Positions 38,489 to 46,934 of a stretch of 64,000 bases of DNA are shown piece after piece; position 1 is the stretch's first letter, and each line of letters begins with the position of its first letter. The position numbers were made by a program, and so were the translations under genes. Source of the stretch: Bacteroidota bacterium (GTDB taxonomy: Bacteria > Bacteroidota > Bacteroidia > Chitinophagales > Chitinophagaceae); assembly GCA_016868895.1 (NCBI GenBank), contig VGFK01000003.1, positions 186,001 to 250,000 of the forward strand. The letters run 5' to 3'. The notes below the pieces were generated by a model. It searched no databases. It saw only the letters and a program-made list of their open reading frames with translations, and was not told the DNA's origin.

Positions 38489-38554
38489 GTTAACATTGGC
38501 GTAACATACCGGTTACAATTGCGTAACGCATGGCTAACGCCCAATTAACGATAC
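38489..38554 (+). promoter_or_regulatory. Six tandem 11-bp repeats, Pho-box-like operator
   Basis: Six contiguous 11-base units start at 38489, 38500, 38511, 38522, 38533 and 38544. Their first seven bases read GTTAACA, CGTAACA, GGTTACA, CGTAACG, GCTAACG and ATTAACG: five of six share TAAC at unit positions 3-6, and the third has TTAC there. The 11-bp period (one helical turn) with a TTAACA-like core is the classic arrangement of PhoB/PhoP-family binding sites. The array ends five bases before the -7-like box of the TonB receptor gene, in the place of a -33 element, as expected for an activator. Confidence 0.6.
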
Positions 38555-38559
38555 TGAAA

Positions 38560-38567
38560 TTCCTTTG
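38560..38567 (+). promoter_or_regulatory. Candidate -7 box of the TonB-dependent receptor gene
   Basis: TTCCTTTG, one mismatch from TAnnTTTG, nine bases before the ATG at 38576. There is no TTG at the standard distance; the 11-bp repeats lie there instead. Confidence 0.45.
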
Positions 38568-38575
38568 CAAAACAA

Positions 38576-41401
38576 ATGAAGGATATGCCAAGGAAGTTTA
38601 CGGTTTCGTTGTTTATCATCACTTTTTCACTTGCGTTCTTGCAAACCGTCCTGGCTCAGGGCATTCGGTTGCAGGGAAAAGTGATCAATACCAAAAACGA
38701 ACCGGTTTCAGGGGCCTCAATTGTAATCGAGGAATTGAAGCGAACCCTGGTGGCGGATCTGGAAGGTCAATTCTCCACATCGGTGGAACCGGGTAAAAAA
38801 TACACCCTTACAGTTTCCAGTGTTGGGTACAGTACCAAAGTTGTGAGCGATGTGGACGTGGCTGCGGGAGCCGACAATACGGTGAGTATTGTGTTGGAAC
38901 CACAGTCCAAAAACAGCGAAGCCATTGTAATTCGATCCACCAGAAGGCAAGAGAGTACAGTCGCCCTGCTCACCTTCCAACGCAGCAATGCATCGTTATC
39001 CAGCGGACTGGCAGCGGATTTCATTCGCAGGACTCCAGATAAAAATACCGGTGAAGTATTGAAGCGTGTCAGCGGTGCTGCAGTACAAGACAATCGATTT
39101 GTTGTGGTGCGCGGGTTATCGGACCGTTACAACTCAGCCATGCTAAACTCTGCGCTGCTTCCCAGTTCGGAGCCGGATAAAAAAGCGTTTTCATTTGATA
39201 TGTTTCCTGCAGCGTTGATCGATAATATTGTGATCAATAAAACGGCTACTCCTGAATACACCGGTGAATTCTCAGGCGGACTGGTGCAGGTCAATACCCG
39301 TGATATACCGGCAAAAGATATTATTTCTGTGGGTTTTGGGTTGGGGTACAACAATCAATCCACATTCCGCCCCTTCACGTCCAACAAGCGCAACGCCTAT
39401 GATTGGTTGGGGTTTGACGATGGCACACGCAATATTCCGGATAGTTTTCCTGCTACTGCCCAGGAGTACCGTGCATTGGGTAAAGATGCAGCGGGGTTAA
39501 AAAAACAAATTGAGTTGACGCAGCTTTTCCGTGGAGATGTGTATGTTCCCTATACAACCACTGCAGCTCCAATCAAGACCTTCAATTTTACATATGCACA
39601 GAATCATAAGCTAAAGAAGGGTGGTAATCTGGGCACTTTAGTAGGCATCAATTATAGAAATGCCATGCTCAAGTACAATGTAGAACGCTCGTTCTTTGAA
39701 TCAGATGGAACCACTGTTTTCAAATTCAATGATGAACAAAATCGGTACCAAACCAATCTGGGCGGTGTTGTCAATATCGCATGGGTAAAAGGAAAGCATA
39801 AGGTTTCCTTTAAAAACCTGTTCAATCAATTGTACGAGGATAACTATTATACCCGCACAGGATACAATACCAATCGGCAAAACGATATTTTATTTTATTC
39901 ATCTTATTTGAATCAGCGTTCGCTGTTCAGTTCTCAGTTGGAGGGCGAACATCAATTATCGCGTTCCGGCATCAAATTCAAATGGAATGGAAATGCGGCG
40001 TACAATTGGAAAACCCAGCCTGATTTAAGAAGTGCCTTATATGCAAGGGCCATCAATACCAATCAGCCGTTTGAAATTGACCCCGATGATACCCGCAGAT
40101 TTTACAGCGATTTGAAGGATTACAGTGCAGGTACGGGTGGACAATTCATTGTGCCGATGAACTGGGGTGGAAAAGACAAGCAAACCTTGAAGTTTGGGGG
40201 GTCTACGCTCGTGCGGTTTCGCGATTTCCGAAGCAGAATTTTCAGGTACAACATCACCAACTTCAATTCATTTGTAGCGGCCAATGCCAAGAAGCCAGTT
40301 GATAAAGCATTTTTCTATGATAACATGGGGGAGTCGGGATACATCCTGGAAGATTTCACCAATAACCAAGACCGCTACTTTGGGGTGTCTGTCCTGAACG
40401 CAGCCTATACACAATTGGACAATAAGTTTGGTCCTTTCAGAATGATCTGGGGCCTTCGGGCTGAAAATTTTCAGCAATTGCTTACCTCCAAAGAGCAAAC
40501 CGGGAGAAGAAGTACTCGCCTCACTGAGAAGTGGGATGTTCTTCCATCCGCCAATGTGCTGTTGAATCTCAGTGCCAAACAAAATCTCCGCCTTTCTGCC
40601 AGTCGGACAGTCGCCCGCCCAGAATTCCGTGAACTCGCACCATTTGCTTTCTATGATTATGAAATGAATTATGGCACACAGGGTGATACTGCATTGAGAA
40701 GGTCATCGGTTTTGAATTATGATCTTCGTTATGAGCTTTATCCAAAGGGTGGTGAAGCCACCAGTGTGGGAGTGTTTTACAAAGACTTCACCGATCCTAT
40801 AGAATTCCGACTCGATCCCGGAAGTAATGCGGACAACCGTCGTTATTTCTACCAAAACGCAGTCAGTGCCCGCACACTTGGTTTTGAGATTGAAGTTCGA
40901 AAAGGACTTGATTTTATCGATGCATCACTCAAAGATTTCAGCCTATTCGGAAATTATACCTACTTGCGTTCACAGGTGGTATTTGACGACCTCGGTGCAG
41001 ATCAAAAGCAAATCAAAGCAAATCGTCCGTTGCAGGGACAATCGCCTTATTTGATCAATGCCGGTATCCAATACAACGGTAACTCGTTCAATGCATCCCT
41101 GATGTACAATCGCGTGGGCCAGCGCCTGACACTGGTGGGTAACGAGGAATTTCCTAACGTATACGAACGACCACGTAACCAGCTGGATCTTCAGCTTTCT
41201 AAAAAGGTGTTCAACAACCAAGGGGAGTTCCGCATCAACTTTCAGGATATGCTGAATAACACATTTTTCTTCTATGAAAACGTAGACGAGAATACAGCGT
41301 ACACCAAGGGAGTGGATCGGCTTTTCAACGCATACACGCCAGGTTCTACCATAACAGTAGGATTTACCTATGATTTTGAAATCGGAAAAAACAGAAAATA
41401 A
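38576..41401 (+). CDS. TonB-dependent receptor with CarboxypepD_reg N-domain
   Basis: Outer-membrane active transporter of 941 residues (starts at 38576 or 38585 both give the signal peptide ending FLQTVLAQ). An N-terminal beta-sandwich (RLQGKVINTKNEPVSGASIVIE) is followed by a plug domain (VVVRGLSDRYNSAMLNS) and a barrel with a terminal TFTYDFEIGKNRK-like end. It lacks the SusC-type GRxxGV/PLxVIDG signatures and a SusD partner. The next gene, 19 bases on, encodes a lipoprotein. Upstream Pho-box-like repeats and the adjacent two-component system suggest control by an environmental signal, possibly phosphate. Confidence 0.9.
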   Translation: MKDMPRKFTVSLFIITFSLAFLQTVLAQGIRLQGKVINTKNEPVSGASIVIEELKRTLVADLEGQFSTSVEPGKKYTLTVSSVGYSTKVVSDVDVAAGADNTVSIVLEPQSKNSEAIVIRSTRRQESTVALLTFQRSNASLSSGLAADFIRRTPDKNTGEVLKRVSGAAVQDNRFVVVRGLSDRYNSAMLNSALLPSSEPDKKAFSFDMFPAALIDNIVINKTATPEYTGEFSGGLVQVNTRDIPAKDIISVGFGLGYNNQSTFRPFTSNKRNAYDWLGFDDGTRNIPDSFPATAQEYRALGKDAAGLKKQIELTQLFRGDVYVPYTTTAAPIKTFNFTYAQNHKLKKGGNLGTLVGINYRNAMLKYNVERSFFESDGTTVFKFNDEQNRYQTNLGGVVNIAWVKGKHKVSFKNLFNQLYEDNYYTRTGYNTNRQNDILFYSSYLNQRSLFSSQLEGEHQLSRSGIKFKWNGNAAYNWKTQPDLRSALYARAINTNQPFEIDPDDTRRFYSDLKDYSAGTGGQFIVPMNWGGKDKQTLKFGGSTLVRFRDFRSRIFRYNITNFNSFVAANAKKPVDKAFFYDNMGESGYILEDFTNNQDRYFGVSVLNAAYTQLDNKFGPFRMIWGLRAENFQQLLTSKEQTGRRSTRLTEKWDVLPSANVLLNLSAKQNLRLSASRTVARPEFRELAPFAFYDYEMNYGTQGDTALRRSSVLNYDLRYELYPKGGEATSVGVFYKDFTDPIEFRLDPGSNADNRRYFYQNAVSARTLGFEIEVRKGLDFIDASLKDFSLFGNYTYLRSQVVFDDLGADQKQIKANRPLQGQSPYLINAGIQYNGNSFNASLMYNRVGQRLTLVGNEEFPNVYERPRNQLDLQLSKKVFNNQGEFRINFQDMLNNTFFFYENVDENTAYTKGVDRLFNAYTPGSTITVGFTYDFEIGKNRK

Positions 41402-41420
41402 CGCAATAAAAACAGCAATT

Positions 41421-42800
41421 ATGAAAAGAATCGTTTTTGGTTTAGTGACACTCATGATGTTGGCAACAACTTCATGCATCAAGGTCAATTTCCAGGAGAC
41501 CATTAACAATAATGGTACCGGTGGTGGCGGCACAACTGATCCCCAGGACCCCGCTACCAACGGAGGTGTGATTCAGGGAATTTTGAATAAAAGCTATTAC
41601 CTCCCTAAAGGGAAATACACCCTCAAGGGATATGTGTATGTTACCGATGGCAACACATTGACCATTGCTCCTGGCAGTGTGGTAGTCAGCGACATCACCG
41701 AGAAAGGCGCCTTGATCATTGAAAGAGGTGCTAAGCTCATTGCTGATGGCCGTGCTACACTCCCCATTGTTTTCACCAGCGGTAAGGCTATTGGACAGCG
41801 TACACCCGGTGATTGGGGTGGAATCATTTTATTGGGCAAAGCTCCCACCAATCGTCCACTTGATCCGGCCCCGGTCATCGAAGGTGGAGTTGGCCGTAAA
41901 TACGGTGGAACAGATCCCAATGATGACAGTGGAATACTCCGTTATGTACGCATCGAGTTTGCTGGTATTGCTGCTGAGCCCGGTTCGGAGATCAATGGAT
42001 TGACCATGGGTGGGGTAGGTTCTGGCACAATCATTGAAAATGTTCAGGTGTCGTTTGGTAACGATGATGCATATGAATTTTTTGGAGGAACCGTGAACTG
42101 CAAGAACTTGATTGCGTTTGCTACTGCGGATGATGATTTCGATTTTGACTTTGGCTATAGTGGTCGTATTCAATACGGCATTGCGTGCCGCAAACCTGAT
42201 TTTGTTGATGGTGGTGATGCCGGTAATGGAATCGAGTGCGATAACGATGGAACCGGAACTATCACCTCACCCATTACGCGACCTGTTCTCAGTAATTTTA
42301 CATTTGTTGGTCCCAATAACGCACCCGGTACAGCAGCCAATCATAATTTTGGAAACCGCTGGAGAAGATCTACACAGTTTGTGCTTCGGAATTCTATTAT
42401 GATCGGATGGCAAAAAGCAGGATTTTCGCTAGAGTCAGATAATACTATTCGTTCTTATTTTACGGATAACACATCAGAGTTCAAGAATAATCTTTTGCAT
42501 GCTGTTGCACTACCATACCGTACTGGAAATGCAGCAATCGCAACAAATGATCAGTTAAAGGCAAAAGCTGAGTCTGAAGGATGCATCACCTATGCAAGCG
42601 GGGACGATGTTCAGTTGACGGCACCTTATTATTCTCTTACGCCTAATTTCCTTCCTAAGACCGGTTCTCCGGCTTTAACTGGTGCAAGCTATACCGGATT
42701 GAATGCCTTTTTCACTACCGGAACCTTCCGTGGTGCAATGGGTGCAACGGATTGGACGAAGGGTTGGGCCAACTGGGATCCGCAGACAGTAGCATACTAA
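41421..42800 (+). CDS. Lipoprotein with predicted beta-helix, partner of the TonB receptor
   Basis: Outer-membrane lipoprotein of 459 residues (ATG at 41421; lipobox ATTSC), then a low-complexity Gly/Asn/Thr linker and a repetitive beta-rich body. Segments such as GALIIERGAKLIADG, LPIVFTSGKA and GDWGGIILLGKAPTN resemble right-handed beta-helix rungs. I recall homologues in other Bacteroidota annotated as hypothetical or, wrongly, as multidrug transporters. It probably binds or caps the ligand of the TonB receptor 19 bases upstream, in the way SusD serves SusC; this is inference. It ends at a terminator. Confidence 0.75.
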   Translation: MKRIVFGLVTLMMLATTSCIKVNFQETINNNGTGGGGTTDPQDPATNGGVIQGILNKSYYLPKGKYTLKGYVYVTDGNTLTIAPGSVVVSDITEKGALIIERGAKLIADGRATLPIVFTSGKAIGQRTPGDWGGIILLGKAPTNRPLDPAPVIEGGVGRKYGGTDPNDDSGILRYVRIEFAGIAAEPGSEINGLTMGGVGSGTIIENVQVSFGNDDAYEFFGGTVNCKNLIAFATADDDFDFDFGYSGRIQYGIACRKPDFVDGGDAGNGIECDNDGTGTITSPITRPVLSNFTFVGPNNAPGTAANHNFGNRWRRSTQFVLRNSIMIGWQKAGFSLESDNTIRSYFTDNTSEFKNNLLHAVALPYRTGNAAIATNDQLKAKAESEGCITYASGDDVQLTAPYYSLTPNFLPKTGSPALTGASYTGLNAFFTTGTFRGAMGATDWTKGWANWDPQTVAY

Positions 42801-42835
42801 AAAAGAAAGCCGATATCAGGCTTTTAATTGCAACC

Positions 42836-42863
42836 GCCCCGGTATTCTTACTGGGGCTTTTTT
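42836..42863 (+). terminator. Rho-independent terminator after the receptor-lipoprotein operon
   Basis: GCCCCGGT (42836-42843) pairs with ACTGGGGC (42850-42857) with one wobble, then six T. A weaker hairpin AAAGCC/GGCTTT (42806-42824) lies just before it. Confidence 0.75.
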
Positions 42864-42869
42864 GTAAGA

Positions 42870-43913
42870 TTATCCGCATTTCAGGGTAAACCCAAACGTA
42901 GTGCCAACCCCCGGGGTGCTTCGGGCATGGATGATTTGTCCGTGTGCTTCGATGATGTGTTTGCAAATGGCCAGTCCCAGCCCCGTGCCGCCAATGTTGC
43001 GGCTTCTTCCGTAATCTGTTCGATAGAACCGTTCAAAGATCCTGGGAAGGTGTTCTTCTGCGATTCCGATGCCATCGTCGCTGATTTCAATGAGGGCAGT
43101 CGCACCGTCTGTCTTGTATATACTGGCTTCCACTTTTCCATCCTGGTTTCCGTACTTGATGGCATTGTCTACCAGGTTCGTGACCACCTGCCTGATCTTT
43201 TCTTTGTCTGCCAGTACGACTACCGGTTGCTCGCACCCTTTTTTAATGAGGCACTGGGTATTTTTTGATTCCACTTTTATGGACAGCGTTTCAAAGACTT
43301 CCACGATGAGATCCTGTATTATGAATTGCTGCTGATGAAGTTCTTGCTTTCCGCTTTCCAATCGGGTGATCTCATCCAAATCCGAAATCAGGTGAATCAA
43401 TCGCTCGGTGTTTTTAAAGGCATTGTTCAAAAAGCGGGTTCGAACTTCTGGATTTTCCGAAGCGCCCGCAATCAATGTCTCCAGATATCCTTGGATAGCA
43501 AAAGCGGGAGTTTTGAATTCATGGGATAGGTTCTGTAAGAATTCTTTACGGAATGCTTCATTGCGCTCCAGCACCTCCATCTCAGCTTTGCGTTGATCTG
43601 CCCATTGCAATACTTCTTCCCCCACTTCATCGATGCTTTGCTTGGGTAGCAGTTTATTGAGGTAAAACTCTTCCCGTTTGGAAGCTTTGGTCTGATGGAT
43701 GAATTTATAAATTAGTTTTATTTTCCTTTCAACAAACTCAGTGATGAGATACCGGGCAAGAAAAAAGCTGATGCCCATCCCAATAGATCCGGACACGAGT
43801 GCAGCAACAAGGTTTCCATTCACCAACAACACAATGAGGAAAATCAACAGCGCCGATACCAGCGCTATGATGAATGAAATTCCTTTGGGTGTAGGGTTCT
43901 TGGAAGAGAACAT
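42870..43913 (-). CDS. Sensor histidine kinase, PhoR-like
   Basis: Membrane kinase of 347 residues. Two N-terminal helices (about 12-32 and 35-55) with almost no periplasmic loop, a linker coiled coil, phosphoacceptor His131 in NLSHEF, N-box NLVDNAIKYG, G1 box DDGIGI, F-box FERFYRTD and G2 box GGTGLGLAI. The missing extracellular sensor domain matches PhoR-type kinases that sense through other proteins. It follows the response regulator by 16 bases and is convergent with the receptor-lipoprotein operon. Confidence 0.9.
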   Translation of the reverse strand: MFSSKNPTPKGISFIIALVSALLIFLIVLLVNGNLVAALVSGSIGMGISFFLARYLITEFVERKIKLIYKFIHQTKASKREEFYLNKLLPKQSIDEVGEEVLQWADQRKAEMEVLERNEAFRKEFLQNLSHEFKTPAFAIQGYLETLIAGASENPEVRTRFLNNAFKNTERLIHLISDLDEITRLESGKQELHQQQFIIQDLIVEVFETLSIKVESKNTQCLIKKGCEQPVVVLADKEKIRQVVTNLVDNAIKYGNQDGKVEASIYKTDGATALIEISDDGIGIAEEHLPRIFERFYRTDYGRSRNIGGTGLGLAICKHIIEAHGQIIHARSTPGVGTTFGFTLKCG

Positions 43914-43929
43914 GCTGCAATCTACGAAA

Positions 43930-44610
43930 TCAGATCTCGAATTTGTATCCTACTCCCTTTACGGTAGTGATACAGTCGATTCCCAGCTTCTGTCTGATCT
44001 TTCTTACGTGAACATCAATGGTACGATCGCCGACAATCACTTCTGATCCCCAAATCGTATTTAAAATCTCGCTGCGCAAAAAAACCCTGCCGGGCTTGGA
44101 AGCCAGAAAATTCAGGAGTTCAAATTCTTTTTTGGCCAGGGGAACTGGCTGTCCCTGGAAATACACCATGTATTCTTCCGGTACAATGCGGAGATCTCCA
44201 ATTTCGATGGAAGTAGAACTTTCCTGTACATGGGTTCTGCGCAAAAGCGATTGGACCTTGGAGACCATCAGTTTGGGAGAGATCGGTTTGCTGATGAAAT
44301 CATCCGCCCCGTATTCCAATCCTTTCACATGGGAGAGTTCGTCATTCAATGCAGTTAAAAAAATGATCAGTGTTTTTTGATACTCGGGTTGTCCGCGCAG
44401 AATCTTGCACACTTCGATTCCATTTTTCTTAGGCATCATGATATCCAATATGATCAGATCGGGTTTCTGTTCTTTTGCCTTGATCAATGCTTGATCACCA
44501 TCTTTAGCAGTGATGACGTCGTATCCATGTAGCTGTAGGTTGTAACTGATGATTTCCAGGATATCCGCTTCATCATCTGCAATCAGGACTTTTTTGCCGG
44601 CCGGAGCCAT
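43930..44610 (-). CDS. OmpR/PhoB-family response regulator
   Basis: 226 residues: receiver domain with acidic pair DDE, phosphoacceptor Asp56 in LIILDIMMP, Thr and Lys switch residues (FLTAL, FISKPIS), then a winged-helix DNA-binding domain (LLNFLASKPGRVFLRSEILNTIWG, RTIDVHVRKIRQKLG). The ATG at 44610 is chosen because an upstream TTG overlaps the -7 box. It is the first gene of a two-gene operon with the histidine kinase. PhoB-family proteins bind 11-bp direct repeats, which are present before the TonB receptor gene 5.9 kb away. Confidence 0.93.
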   Translation of the reverse strand: MAPAGKKVLIADDEADILEIISYNLQLHGYDVITAKDGDQALIKAKEQKPDLIILDIMMPKKNGIEVCKILRGQPEYQKTLIIFLTALNDELSHVKGLEYGADDFISKPISPKLMVSKVQSLLRRTHVQESSTSIEIGDLRIVPEEYMVYFQGQPVPLAKKEFELLNFLASKPGRVFLRSEILNTIWGSEVIVGDRTIDVHVRKIRQKLGIDCITTVKGVGYKFEI

Positions 44611-44628
44611 GGAATCGTAGGTTTCAAG

Positions 44629-44662
44629 CAAAGTTAGTCAACTGCCCCTGTATACTCAGCAA
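44629..44662 (-). promoter_or_regulatory. Promoter of the response regulator-kinase operon
   Basis: On the minus strand TTG (44660-44662), spacer of 23, TAACTTTG (44629-44636), an exact -7 consensus, 18 bases upstream of the ATG at 44610. Confidence 0.55.
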
Positions 44663-44714
44663 CCATTCATTACCAAATTGTTAACTCACCCTTCCGGACC
44701 TTCTGAATTAATAG

Positions 44715-44722
44715 TAGTTTTG
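44715..44722 (+). promoter_or_regulatory. Candidate -7 box of the 731-residue secreted protein gene
   Basis: TAGTTTTG, exact TAnnTTTG, six bases before the ATG at 44729. No TTG at the standard distance. Confidence 0.5.
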
Positions 44723-44728
44723 TACCAG

Positions 44729-46921
44729 ATGATGCGTAGAGGACTTCTCCCATTGCTACTGGTTTTCATTGCTGCTGGTGTACGTGCTCAGGTACAGGAG
44801 GGGGGAGATGCGCGCACCAATGATATTCGTCGCGTTCAGGTTCACGAGGAAATCGATGCGCTTCAGTTTCGCATTTCGCTGATCGATGGAAAGAATGATG
44901 GTCGGGTTGGACTCACCCGCGATTCTTCCATCAACATGCTGCTGACCGAGATTTTCGGACAACATACAGATCATCTGCAGGATGCAATTGAATGGGATTC
45001 GGCAACCGATCACCGGATCAAGCTCAAGTATTTGACGGGACTCAAACTGGCGCTTGACGGGTACTACCGAAATGTCAGAAACTTCCGCATGCTCCCGGAA
45101 GAGGGAGCGGAACTGATGCAGGCGTATAGTTTATATTATGCGCTTGACCGCTCAGGGAAGAGCATCGCGCCCAGTGTGTATAACTATCATTATATCATCA
45201 ATTCGATACTGATTGGAAACGCGACGGTATTTTTTGAAAACCCGGGACTGCAACAGGCGCAGGCACGACTCTTTCGTCAGTATGCAGAAATCAATCCTGC
45301 AGATATCCTGCCACGGATAGAAAAATATTTGGACGAACCATTTGCGGATAGTCTGCTCATCATTGCAGCTCATGCGGCGCCGGAAAAATTTTACGACTAT
45401 GCCGCTTCTGGAGAAACACAGATTGGAAGAAAAATCAGAACCATCGATGAGCCGTTTGTTCAATTGATTGTGAAGATATCGAGCGATAAAAGCGGTCGAC
45501 TCATTTTTCCATTTGTACACTCCATTGTGCGCAACCGAATTTCTATCGACAGCATCAAAGGGTTCATACCCGATGATATCCGGTATTACAAACTTCTGAT
45601 CCGAACCCAGTTGCAGTACCTCGATGACATAGTTGCCGGAGATTACCCCATGCTGTACTCCGAAATGGGAAGCATGATCAAGCGCAAGGCGGAAGAAATA
45701 TTCATCAACGAAATCAATGCGCTTCACGATTCTCCCGATGAAGTACGGTTCAGGATCTTGCAACCATTGATGGCGCGTGAATTGTATTACATTCTTGTAA
45801 CGGGAGAAGATGTGATCTACACCTCCAGTTTCACAGGCGTGTACAGCCGCATGCTCAACCGCTCTCCTTACAAAACGGGGGATAGCCTTCTGGCCAGTGT
45901 GCGATACGATCGGTTCCGAAAATTCATTCGCATGGCAGCGGGGTATAACCGACTCGATCTTTTCTTGTCGACCCTCTCTTCCGACAGGGCCAGTAGCATC
46001 ATGCAGGAATTTGTGAGAGGATTGGACAACAGTGCCAGTCTGGAAGATGCTGTGGATGTGGCCGACTCCTACAGCAGCATCCGTGATCCGGAATTGCAAC
46101 TGCTGATCCGCAAAGAAATCGACAGCAGCCTTCAGGTGTATAAAGACCGAGGATCCCGAAGAGGAGAGGCGATCTACGACATCCTCCGATTGCTGTTCAT
46201 TTCTGTCAGCGACAGCAGCAACGAGCTTTCTGCCAAATACCGTATCCCTCCTGCCTATCAACTTCCCCGCACTGCACTATCGGATAGCGGTGGACTCGTT
46301 GTGCAGCAAGTATTTTTTTATGGAGATCAGGATGGCATCAATTCCTACTCCAATTTTCTTTCCATGTTCCGGGGTAAAAAAGAATGGAAGGTGGTGCAGC
46401 AGCCCAGTTGGGTGGAGATCCGGTCGGGCGGACCTCAGCCTGTTGCAATTTTTGCCAATAAGCCCTTGGATAATTCAAAAGGGGATGATCCCGATGCAAA
46501 AGCACAAAAATTGCTGAGTGAGTACCTGGCCGAAAATGGACTCCGGCCCGGAATCGTCATTCACCGAGGCCACAGTTACCATCTCCGGTATACCCTGGAG
46601 CAGTTGCCAAGCTCTGCACGATTGGTGGTGTTGGGATCGTGTGGGAGTTATCAAAACCTGGATGCTGTTTTGAAAAAATGTCCGGATGCGCAAATTGTTT
46701 CTTCAAAAGAAGTTGGTAGCGCATTGGTCAACGAGCCCATTCTTCGTGCATTAAATGAATCGTTGCGCAAAGACAAACAAATTGACTGGATCCGCATGTG
46801 GGACCGCCTGGAGAAAATACTATCAGATGGAATAGCCAAAGAGCGATTTGAAAACTATATTCCTCCGCACAAGAACCTGGGAGCCTTGTTCATCACTGCT
46901 TATAATAACCGGGAGCTATAA
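44729..46921 (+). CDS. Large secreted protein of unknown function with possible His/Cys peptidase-like C-terminus
   Basis: 731 residues from the ATG at 44729 (or 730 from 44732) with a signal peptide (GLLPLLLVFIAAGVRAQ). I do not recognise the main body (about residues 25-560), which is helical with no clear motif. Near the C-terminus a hydrophobic strand leads to His612 (GIVIHRGHSYH) and, 26 residues on, a second strand to Cys638 (LVVLGSCGSYQ). This strand-His, helix, strand-Cys order is seen in clan CD peptidases (caspase, gingipain) and CHAT domains. No T9SS tail is present, so it probably stays in the periplasm. It precedes an MsbA-like exporter by 13 bases. Confidence 0.6.
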   Translation: MMRRGLLPLLLVFIAAGVRAQVQEGGDARTNDIRRVQVHEEIDALQFRISLIDGKNDGRVGLTRDSSINMLLTEIFGQHTDHLQDAIEWDSATDHRIKLKYLTGLKLALDGYYRNVRNFRMLPEEGAELMQAYSLYYALDRSGKSIAPSVYNYHYIINSILIGNATVFFENPGLQQAQARLFRQYAEINPADILPRIEKYLDEPFADSLLIIAAHAAPEKFYDYAASGETQIGRKIRTIDEPFVQLIVKISSDKSGRLIFPFVHSIVRNRISIDSIKGFIPDDIRYYKLLIRTQLQYLDDIVAGDYPMLYSEMGSMIKRKAEEIFINEINALHDSPDEVRFRILQPLMARELYYILVTGEDVIYTSSFTGVYSRMLNRSPYKTGDSLLASVRYDRFRKFIRMAAGYNRLDLFLSTLSSDRASSIMQEFVRGLDNSASLEDAVDVADSYSSIRDPELQLLIRKEIDSSLQVYKDRGSRRGEAIYDILRLLFISVSDSSNELSAKYRIPPAYQLPRTALSDSGGLVVQQVFFYGDQDGINSYSNFLSMFRGKKEWKVVQQPSWVEIRSGGPQPVAIFANKPLDNSKGDDPDAKAQKLLSEYLAENGLRPGIVIHRGHSYHLRYTLEQLPSSARLVVLGSCGSYQNLDAVLKKCPDAQIVSSKEVGSALVNEPILRALNESLRKDKQIDWIRMWDRLEKILSDGIAKERFENYIPPHKNLGALFITAYNNREL

Positions 46922-46934
46922 ATGAAATGCTGCA

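Noticed and set aside
38489-38554. CRISPR array or replication iterons
   Set aside because: The units are contiguous and only 11 bases, with no spacers; no cas, rep or plasmid genes are near.
42806-42824. Hairpin AAAGCC/GGCTTT as the main terminator of the receptor operon
   Set aside because: It is weaker with a short T-run; the stronger hairpin at 42836-42863 follows at once.
45152-46261. A 369-codon open frame on the minus strand inside the secreted protein gene
   Set aside because: It is antisense to a gene with a signal peptide, promoter box and operon context, and shows no recognisable domain; open antisense frames are expected here.
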